Assembly: GCA_014138645.1 (NCBI GenBank)
Contig: JACJIB010000001.1
Coordinates: 434,001 to 498,000 of the forward strand
Direction of reading: 5' to 3'
Length of the DNA: 64,000 nt
Source of the DNA: Methylorubrum thiocyanatum
Lineage (GTDB): Bacteria > Pseudomonadota > Alphaproteobacteria > Rhizobiales > Beijerinckiaceae
In this document: piece after piece, positions 58,009 through 64,000 of the stretch
How the letters are laid out: each line of letters opens with the position of its first letter
Numbering within the stretch: position 1 is the first letter of the stretch
The notes under the pieces: generated by a model
Seen by the model: only the letters and a program-made list of their open reading frames with translations
Told to the model about the DNA's origin: nothing
Database searches by the model: none
Made by a program: the position numbers and the translations under genes

Positions 58009-58357
58009 GTAATCGCCCGTCTCTTTTTATCTCAGCACGGGTTCGCACCCGCAGGCAGCCGCCCTTAAGGCTCGCCGCCCTCTGGTCCCAGCCACGCTTG
58101 TATCGGGATTCCCCTACGAAGCAAACGCGGGGGCAGTCCGATAGACCGGGATTTTGGGGGGTCGTGGCCTTCGCGCCACTTAACGACGAAGCACCTTTAC
58201 GAAGGATCTCAGATTAGCGTGAATAGGGCGTAAATATGGTCGCGAACACGACTTTCCGGTTCGTGCACGGAACCCGGAAAGCCGGCGTTGACCACAAAAG
58301 CGAACGGCCCGGCGGGGTGCCGGGCCGTCGATTCGGGCAGGGGAGAAGCGGGCCGCG
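58009..58357. other. bamA upstream region
   Basis: 349 bases between rseP and bamA without a gene. Contains the rseP terminator (58304-58328) and an A/T-richer zone (58175-58250, with CGTAAATATGG) that may hold the bamA promoter. No palindrome beyond the terminator stands out. Confidence 0.45.
58304..58328 (-). terminator. Rho-independent terminator of rseP
   Basis: ACGGCCCGGC (58304-58313), loop GGGGT, GCCGGGCCGT (58319-58328): a perfect 10-bp stem. On the minus strand TTCGCTTTTG follows, 30 bases after the rseP stop. Confidence 0.75.
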
Positions 58358-59527
58358 TCAGGTGCCGCGCTGGCTCAGCGAGGCGCCCAGATTGAGGATG
58401 TCGTTCCAGGCAGCGAACAGCATCAGCATCAGCACGAAGGCCAGGCCGATGCGGAAGCCGATCTCCTGCGCCCGTTCGCTCAAGGGGCGGCCGCGCACCG
58501 CCTCGAAGGCGTAGAAGAGCAGATGCCCGCCGTCGAGGAGCGGGATCGGGAACAGGTTGAGGAGCCCGATCGAGACCGACAGCAGCGCGATCAGCCCGAT
58601 CAGGCCGCCGACGCCGCCGACGCGGGCGACCTCGCCCGAGACCCGGGCGATGCCGATCGGGCCGGAGAGCTGGTCGGCGGATTCCCGTCCGGTGACGAGC
58701 TTGCCGATGTAGTCGAAGGTGCGCTCCACCACGAAGGCGGTCTCGTGGACGCCGAGCTTCAGCGACTCCAAGGGGCCGTAATGCACCAGCTTGGCCGCGC
58801 TGGCGTTCGGCCCGTTGATGCCGAGGCGGCCGAAGCGGTGGCGGCCGAAGGGCGTGCGCTCCTCGATCATGTCGGGCACGGCGGTCAGCGTCTGGACCTG
58901 CCCGCCGCGATCCACGGTCACCGCCAGCGAGGCGCCGGCGGCGGCCGAGACGACGCGCTGCATGTCGTTGAAGGTGTTGACCGTCTGACCGTCGATCGTG
59001 CGGATCACGTCGCCGGGCTGGAAACCCGCCCGCGCGGCGGCGCTGTTGGGCTGCACCGCCTCGACGCGGGCCGGCGTCTCGTAGCGGCCGCTGAAGTAGA
59101 TCGCGCCCGCGAAGACGGCGATGGCCAGGAGGAAGTTGGCGATCGGGCCGGCGGCGACGATGGCCGCGCGCTTGGCCACCGGCTGGGTCGGGAAGCTCAC
59201 CGCCCGCTCGTGCGGGCTCATGCGGGCGACCGCCTCCGGATCCGGCACGCTGGCGCCGTTGGCATCGCCCACGAACTTCACGTAGCCACCCAGCGGGATC
59301 GCCGAGAGCTTCCAGCGGGTGCCGCGCCGATCGTTGAAGCCGACGATCTCCGGGCCGAAGCCGATGGAGAAGGCGGTGACGCCGACCCCGCACCAGCGAC
59401 CAACCAGAAAGTGGCCCATCTCGTGCACGAACACGACGATGGTCAGCACGAACAGGAACGGGATCACCGCGCCGAAGAAGCCGGCAGCGTTACCGCCCAT
59501 GCCGCTCAGGAATTCCATGGCCATCAT
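58358..59527 (-). CDS. rseP: Site-2 protease RseP (MmpA)
   Basis: 389 residues. HEMGH at about 35-39 is the zinc site, with IGFGPEI following; a PDZ domain (about 125-215) contains GFQPGDVIRTIDGQTV; the third zinc ligand is in LLNLFPIPLLDGGHLLFY (about 335). It cuts membrane-bound anti-sigma factors and other proteins (MmpA clears PodJ in Caulobacter). Starts ATG 59527 or 59524. Follows dxr after 206 bases. Confidence 0.95.
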   Translation of the reverse strand: MMAMEFLSGMGGNAAGFFGAVIPFLFVLTIVVFVHEMGHFLVGRWCGVGVTAFSIGFGPEIVGFNDRRGTRWKLSAIPLGGYVKFVGDANGASVPDPEAVARMSPHERAVSFPTQPVAKRAAIVAAGPIANFLLAIAVFAGAIYFSGRYETPARVEAVQPNSAAARAGFQPGDVIRTIDGQTVNTFNDMQRVVSAAAGASLAVTVDRGGQVQTLTAVPDMIEERTPFGRHRFGRLGINGPNASAAKLVHYGPLESLKLGVHETAFVVERTFDYIGKLVTGRESADQLSGPIGIARVSGEVARVGGVGGLIGLIALLSVSIGLLNLFPIPLLDGGHLLFYAFEAVRGRPLSERAQEIGFRIGLAFVLMLMLFAAWNDILNLGASLSQRGT

Positions 59528-59733
59528 CCTTCAGGCCGCGACACTCGTTAGGAGATCCGCGCACGTCACGCGCGAATCCGGTCTTGACCACTCGCCCTGA
59601 CAGAGCAGGAGCGCAGCCGGCAAGTCGCGGATCGTCGCATGCCTCACGTTCGAGGGCGAGGTCTAATCGCGCGCGCACTCCATGGACCGGGTCGCCTGCC
59701 CCCGACAAGATTTCGTAAAGGTTAATCGTCGGC

Positions 59734-60912
59734 TCAGCCGGCGGCGCGGGCGGCGGGCACCGCCTCCAGGCTCCAGGCGCGCACGCGCGCATCGATGGCC
59801 AGCGCCTCTTCCACATCCTCGGGCGCGCGGCGGAACTCGGCGGCGAAGCGCTCGACCGCCTGCTCCACCAGTTCGGCGATGCCGTAGAAGGGGATGGCGC
59901 CGCGGATGAAGGCGGCGACGGCGATCTCGTTGGCGGCGTTCATCACGGTCGGCGCTGCGCCGCCCTCGGCCAGCGCCGCGCGGGCGACGCGCAGGCAGGG
60001 GAAGCGGGCCTCGTCCGCCGGCTCGAAGGTGAGGCTGCCGGTGGCGGCGAGATCGAGCGGGCGGCCGCGGGCAATCTCGAGGCGATCGCCGAGGCCGAGG
60101 CAGTGGGCGATCGGCACGCGCATGTCGGGCATGGCGAGCCCCGCCGTCACCGCGCCGTCGCGCCACGCGATCAGCCCGTGCACGATCGATTGCGGGTGGA
60201 CGATCACGTCGAGCCGCGCCGCGTCGATGGCGAAGAGGTGGTGGGCCTCGATCAGCTCCAGGCCCTTGTTCATCAGCGAGGCGGAATCGATGTTGATCTT
60301 CATGCCCATCGACCAGGTCGGGTGGGCGGCGGCCTCGGCCGGGCTCGCGGCGGCGATGCGCTCGCGGGTCCAGGTGCGGAACGGGCCGCCGGAGGCGGTG
60401 AGCGTCATCTTGGCGATGTCGGCGACGCGGCCGTCGCCCATGGCCTGGGCGAGGGCGTTGTGCTCGGAATCCACCGGCAGGATGCGGGCGCCGTAGCGCT
60501 TGGCGTCGCGCATGAAGGCGTCGCCGGCGCAGACGAGGCTCTCCTTGTTGGCGAGCGCGATGGTGCGCCCGAGCCGGAGTGCCGCGTGGGTGGGCTTGAG
60601 CCCCGCCGCGCCGCTGACCGCGGCAACGACGATGTCGGCCTCGCGGGCGACCGCCTCCAGCACCGCGCTCTCGCCCGCACCGTTCGGGATGCCGGAGCCC
60701 GACAGCGCCTCGGCCAGCGCCGGGCCGGCGCTCTCGTCGGCGAGCGCGGCGAAATCCGGCTTCATTTCGAGGGCGAGCTTGGCCAGGGCCGCGGCGTCCC
60801 GGCCGCCGACGAGGGCGCCGACGCGGAAGCGGCCCGCATGCTGGGCGAGGAGATCCGTGGTCGAGCGGCCGATCGAGCCGGTGGCGCCGAGGACGGTGAC
60901 GGTGAGGCTCAC
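59734..60912 (-). CDS. dxr: 1-deoxy-D-xylulose-5-phosphate reductoisomerase
   Basis: 392 residues. The NADPH loop VLGATGSIGRSTTDLLAQ is near residue 7, LANKESLVCAG (about 118), LPVDSEHNA with the metal-binding Asp/Glu (about 143) and GMKINIDSASLMNKGLE follow. Second step of the MEP isoprenoid route, feeding undecaprenyl phosphate made by UppS next door. GTG 60912 is chosen: it lies 14 bases from the cdsA stop with GGAAC upstream. The ATG at 60960 would overlap cdsA. Confidence 0.96.
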   Translation of the reverse strand: MSLTVTVLGATGSIGRSTTDLLAQHAGRFRVGALVGGRDAAALAKLALEMKPDFAALADESAGPALAEALSGSGIPNGAGESAVLEAVAREADIVVAAVSGAAGLKPTHAALRLGRTIALANKESLVCAGDAFMRDAKRYGARILPVDSEHNALAQAMGDGRVADIAKMTLTASGGPFRTWTRERIAAASPAEAAAHPTWSMGMKINIDSASLMNKGLELIEAHHLFAIDAARLDVIVHPQSIVHGLIAWRDGAVTAGLAMPDMRVPIAHCLGLGDRLEIARGRPLDLAATGSLTFEPADEARFPCLRVARAALAEGGAAPTVMNAANEIAVAAFIRGAIPFYGIAELVEQAVERFAAEFRRAPEDVEEALAIDARVRAWSLEAVPAARAAG

Positions 60913-60926
60913 GGGATCAGTTCCGT

Positions 60927-61787
60927 TCAAGCAGGCAGGAGCCGCAGGGCGGCGAAGCACAGGCCGGCGAGCCCAGCCACGGCGAAGAAGCCGTCGAGCC
61001 GGTCCATGACGCCGCCATGGCCGGGGATCGAGCGGCCGGAATCCTTGACGCCGTAGCGGCGCTTGAGGGCGGACTCAACCAGATCGCCGGCCATCGACAG
61101 GATCGAGGCGAGGCCGCTCACCGCCGCGACGAGGGGCAGCGAGATGGCGGGCAGCGCGTCCCAGCCGTGGTCGCGGGCGACGAGCACGGTGAGGGTGCCG
61201 CCGACGATCCCGGCGAATAGTCCGCCCAGCGCGCCGGACCACGTCTTCTTCGGGCTCACCCGCGGCATCAGCTTCGGCCCGCCGATCAGGCGCCCGGTGA
61301 AGTAGGCGACGCTGTCCGTCGACCAGACCACGGCGAACATCCAGGCCGGCCCGACGATGCCGATCTCGGGATCGAGCCGCAGCAGCGTCGGCACCAGGGC
61401 GACCACGGCGCCGCCGAGAAGGCCCCAGACCGGCTTGCGCCGGCCCGGCCCGTGCCCGAGGGCGAACAGGCCGAGGCTGCCGGCGAGCAGGACGAGAACC
61501 GGCACCCAGAGGGGGGCGCCGACGAGCACGGCGGCGAGCAGCGCGAACAGCGTCGCACCGGTGAGGCCGAGCAGCGGCGCGAGCGGCTCGGAGCGGGTCA
61601 TGGCGAGCCACTCGGCGGCGCCGACGATCCCGGCGATCAGCCAGACCGCGGCGAAGGCCCAGCCGCCGAGGATCAGGGTGCCGAGGACGGCAGCGCCGAG
61701 CACCAGCGCCGAGGCGACGCGCAGGCCGAACTCGCGGTTGGCGAAGGGCGCGCGCGGGGCCGGGGAGGCCGCCTTCTCGCCTGCCAT
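60927..61787 (-). CDS. cdsA: Phosphatidate cytidylyltransferase
   Basis: 286 residues, about eight membrane helices. The CdsA signature is at the C-terminus: SILSMAGDLVESALKRRYGVKDSGRSIPGHGGVMDRLD (about 229-266), with the metal-binding aspartates. Makes CDP-diacylglycerol. ATG 61787 overlaps the uppS stop by one base, so translation is coupled. Confidence 0.95.
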   Translation of the reverse strand: MAGEKAASPAPRAPFANREFGLRVASALVLGAAVLGTLILGGWAFAAVWLIAGIVGAAEWLAMTRSEPLAPLLGLTGATLFALLAAVLVGAPLWVPVLVLLAGSLGLFALGHGPGRRKPVWGLLGGAVVALVPTLLRLDPEIGIVGPAWMFAVVWSTDSVAYFTGRLIGGPKLMPRVSPKKTWSGALGGLFAGIVGGTLTVLVARDHGWDALPAISLPLVAAVSGLASILSMAGDLVESALKRRYGVKDSGRSIPGHGGVMDRLDGFFAVAGLAGLCFAALRLLPA

Positions 61788-62635
61788 CAACCGGCCCCCG
61801 CGCTGAGGCCGCCGAAGCGGCGGTCGCGGCGGTGATACTCGTCGAGCGCGGCGAGGAAGGCGGCGTGGTCGAAATCCGGCCAGAAGCCCGGCTCGATCAC
61901 GTACTCGGCATAAGCCGTCTGCCACGTCAGGAAGTTCGAGAGGCGATGCTCGCCCGAGGTCCGGATCACGAGGTCCGGATCGGGGATACCGGCGGTGTCG
62001 AGCGCCTCCGTGATGGTCGGCAGATCGATTTCCTCAGGTCGCAGACGACCCTCCGCGACGGCCGCCGCGATGCGCCGCACGGCGCGCAGGATTTCCTGGC
62101 GGCCGCCGTAGTTGAAGGCGACGACCAGGGTCAGGCCGGTATTGGCGCGGGTGCGCGCCTCCGCCTCGTCGAGCAGGCCGGCGATATCCCCCGAGAGGTC
62201 GGCCCGGTCGCCGATCACCCGGACGCGGACGTTGTTGGCGTGCAGGTCGGCGAGGTCGCTGCGCACGAACAGCTTGAGCAGGCCCATCAGCTCGGAGATT
62301 TCCGAGGGCGGCCGGCGCCAGTTCTCCGAGGAGAAGCTGTAGATGGTGAGATAGTGGATGCCGAGCGTGATGGCGGAGCGCACGGCGCGGCGCACCGCCT
62401 CGACGCCGCGGCGGTGCCCCTCGAAGCGGGGCAGGCCCCGGCTCGCGGCCCAGCGGCCGTTGCCGTCCATGATGATGGCGACGTGCCGCGGCGCAGGCCG
62501 CGCCGCTCCCTCGGGGGCGGCACCCGCCGCGTCCCCGATCTGCCGCGCGCCTTCCGAGCGAACCAACGCAGCCTCCCCCTCTTGCGGCCCTCTTGCCGCC
62601 CTCCGCGCCGCCGCAGCCCGGCGCGGCCCCGCCAT
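61787..62635 (-). CDS. uppS: Undecaprenyl diphosphate synthase
   Basis: 282 residues. The catalytic [10 protein letters not shown] is at about 54-63, preceded by an unusually long charged Ala/Arg-rich N-terminus of about 50 residues. Other motifs: [20 protein letters not shown] (about 101), [15 protein letters not shown] (about 222) and the terminal EPGFWPDF. It makes the lipid carrier for peptidoglycan and O-antigen. ATG 62635; overlaps cdsA. Confidence 0.95.
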   Translation of the reverse strand: MAGPRRAAAARRAARGPQEGEAALVRSEGARQIGDAAGAAPEGAARPAPRHVAIIMDGNGRWAASRGLPRFEGHRRGVEAVRRAVRSAITLGIHYLTIYSFSSENWRRPPSEISELMGLLKLFVRSDLADLHANNVRVRVIGDRADLSGDIAGLLDEAEARTRANTGLTLVVAFNYGGRQEILRAVRRIAAAVAEGRLRPEEIDLPTITEALDTAGIPDPDLVIRTSGEHRLSNFLTWQTAYAEYVIEPGFWPDFDHAAFLAALDEYHRRDRRFGGLSAGAG

Positions 62636-62663
62636 CCGTTCCCGTCGATGCAGGCCGGGGCGC

Positions 62664-63227
62664 TCAGACCTGCATGATTTCCTTTTCCTTCGAGGCCAGC
62701 ACGCCGTCGATCTCGGCGATGGCGTCGTCGGTGGCCTTCTGCACCTCGCCGGCCTGGCGCTTCTCGTCGTCCTCGCTGATGGCGCCGTCCTTCTCGAGCT
62801 TCTTGAGGATGTCGAGACCGTCGCGGCGGACATGGCGGACGGCGACGCGGGCCTCCTCCGTGTACTTGTGGGCGACCTTGACCATCTCCTTGCGGCGCTG
62901 CTCGTTCATCTCGGGGATGCGCAGGCGGATGGTCTGCCCTTCCGTCATCGGGTTGAGGCCGAGGTCGGATTCGCGGATCGCCTTCTCGACATTGGTGACC
63001 ATCGAGCGGTCCCAGACCGAGATCGAGAGGAGCCGCGGCTCCGGCACGCTGACGGTGGCGACCTGAGCCATCGGCATGGACGCGCCGTAGGCCTCGACCT
63101 GGATCGGATCGAGCAGGCTCGGCGTCGCGCGGCCCGTGCGCAACGATCCCAGATCCTTGCTCAGGGAAGAGACGGCGCCCTGCATGCGGCGCTTGATGTC
63201 GCCGAGGTCGAATTCCGGTGTGGCCAT
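62664..63227 (-). CDS. frr: Ribosome recycling factor
   Basis: 187 residues. [39 protein letters not shown] is the family start, and [38 protein letters not shown] forms the long bundle. It splits ribosomes after termination with EF-G. ATG 63227. The gene is normally just downstream of pyrH; here it stands 12 kb away, inverted. uppS follows 28 bases later. Confidence 0.97.
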   Translation of the reverse strand: MATPEFDLGDIKRRMQGAVSSLSKDLGSLRTGRATPSLLDPIQVEAYGASMPMAQVATVSVPEPRLLSISVWDRSMVTNVEKAIRESDLGLNPMTEGQTIRLRIPEMNEQRRKEMVKVAHKYTEEARVAVRHVRRDGLDILKKLEKDGAISEDDEKRQAGEVQKATDDAIAEIDGVLASKEKEIMQV

Positions 63228-63639
63228 AGGTTCAAAGTCCCGATGCGTTCGGGTGGCAGATCGGCGCGCCGGAGACGCGCCCGGCACGCGGTGCCGCTAC
63301 ATGGACGAAAAACCGGGTGGCCGCAAATACGGTTGCGTCCGGGCCGACATCGGGCGCCGAGGCGCGCCCCGCGCCGCCGCCGTCCTCGCCGCCGGTCGGC
63401 TTCGGCAGCAGGCGGCCCGCCCGGCGCGGGACGCCCGATCCGGCGCCGCCGGGGCGAGGAAGTATCGCGGTTCGAACAAGGCTCCCGCTGCGGGAAGGAG
63501 AGGGCCCGAGCGATCACGAAGGTCGGTCATGCTTTAATCCCACGATCGCTCTCAGTGACTTCAGATTAGGAATTTGACGGTAAAAAATTCCGTGTGGCCA
63601 ACAAACATATGTAAAAGCGGCCACGTTGGGAGCTGGGTC
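63228..63639. other. Divergent region frr / second chemoreceptor
   Basis: 412 bases without a supported gene. Near the chemoreceptor it becomes A/T-rich: a -35-like TTGACG at 63574-63579, then an inverted repeat GTGGCC (63594-63599) / GGCCAC (63619-63624) around ACATATGT. This could be an operator next to the GTG start at 63640. Confidence 0.45.
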
Positions 63640-64000
63640 GTGGCTTTCGGAAACCTCTCTATCCGTTCGAAACTGATTGGAAGCTTCTCAATCCTCACCG
63701 CTGTGGTGCTCGGATTGGGGTTGCTTAGCCTCGGTGGGCTGTCTCGCATCAATGGACATCTTCAGACGATCGAGCGGAACTGGCTGCCCAGCGTCCGCAC
63801 CGTGGGTGAGATCGATGCGCTCACGGGCCGCTACAACACCAGCCTCCTGCGACATGTCCTGACGATCGATGCCAAGAGCCTCTCTGCGGTCGAGGGCGAT
63901 GTCCTCCAGCGCGGCCAGAAGCTCGATGCGACCGCGGCGGCCTACGAGCCCCTCATCGCCTCGCCCGAGGAGCGCAGGCTCTACGCGGCGTTTCGCCAGG
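63640..64000 (+). CDS. Methyl-accepting chemotaxis protein, N-terminal part
   Basis: The frame runs to the window edge (120 codons visible). The GTG at 63640 has GGGAG seven bases upstream. A cytosolic start MAFGNLSIRSKL leads into a membrane helix (about 12-33) and a periplasmic four-helix-bundle domain; LIASPEERRLYAAFR is like [15 protein letters not shown] in the receptor at 46009, so the two share an ancestor. HAMP and signalling domains would lie beyond the window. Confidence 0.75.
   Translation, partial: MAFGNLSIRSKLIGSFSILTAVVLGLGLLSLGGLSRINGHLQTIERNWLPSVRTVGEIDALTGRYNTSLLRHVLTIDAKSLSAVEGDVLQRGQKLDATAAAYEPLIASPEERRLYAAFRQ

Noticed and set aside
55390-58068. 892-codon open frame on the plus strand across bamA
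   Set aside because: It is a shadow of bamA in GC-rich DNA; the sequence is Val/Asp/Arg-rich without any domain, while the minus strand encodes a full BamA.

Overview
The window is chromosomal, very GC-rich DNA with third-position GC bias throughout. It comes from an alphaproteobacterium, most likely a Methylobacterium/Methylorubrum-type Hyphomicrobiales. The evidence is gene order and family content (bamE-CBP3-DUF177-plsX-fabH-ihfA-merR; purM-purN back to back with perM-hdaA-ppk-ppx; rpsB with a helix-hairpin-helix tail), a TTAA-N7-TTAA CtrA-type site and recurring short intergenic palindromes. The genus is inference. No tRNA, rRNA, CRISPR array, prophage or insertion sequence was found.

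Layout. 0-4.6 kb: tail of a membrane protein, a ferredoxin-reductase-like protein that has lost its iron-sulfur cysteines, a small coiled-coil protein and a membrane GGDEF-EAL protein. 4.9-9.9 kb: three sugar genes (polyprenyl-P sugar-1-P transferase, SDR reductase, two-domain 4,6-dehydratase) that could form an O-antigen initiation route, with an azoR/HxlR divergent pair between them. 10-12.4 kb: DUF1206 protein, Smr-like small protein and two tandem Uma2 nucleases. 12.5-16.5 kb: polyamine genes (homospermidine synthase, ornithine decarboxylase with a long leader) plus a GNAT. 17-21.5 kb: osmoregulated glucan protein, GNAT, old-yellow-enzyme reductase and HAD phosphatase. 21.4-27.8 kb: envelope and lipid block bamE, CBP3 chaperone, DUF177, plsX, fabH, ihfA, MerR and two small proteins. 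28-33 kb: the prkA-yeaH-spoVR stress operon. 33-41.1 kb: purN, purM, perM-like, hdaA, ppk and ppx. 41.2-47.7 kb: a 99-aa protein whose ribosome site lies in a hairpin, aatA, a 660-aa CoA-transferase with an unusual C-terminal domain, and a chemoreceptor. 47.9-50.9 kb: rpsB, tsf and pyrH. 51-54.2 kb: ppa, GNAT and a dual-specificity phosphatase/WcbI pair. 54.2-63.2 kb, minus strand: lpxD, bamA, rseP, dxr, cdsA, uppS and frr. The window ends inside a second chemoreceptor.

How it fits together. The usual translation-to-envelope superoperon (rpsB-tsf-pyrH-frr-uppS-cdsA-dxr-rseP-bamA-lpxD) is present in full but broken between pyrH and frr, with the distal half inverted. BamE and BamA (outer-membrane assembly), LpxD (lipid A), UppS/CdsA/Dxr (lipid carriers), PlsX/FabH (fatty acids) and the sugar and glucan genes make this largely an envelope-building region. 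Polyphosphate, c-di-GMP, polyamine and PrkA/SpoVR genes add stress and signalling functions. The least explained signals are a ribosome-site-sequestering inverted repeat at 41530-41564, a shared TATATTGC...GCARCAA element at 14195 and 27840, a TGCA inverted repeat at 43414-43445, and the CoA-transferase fusion.
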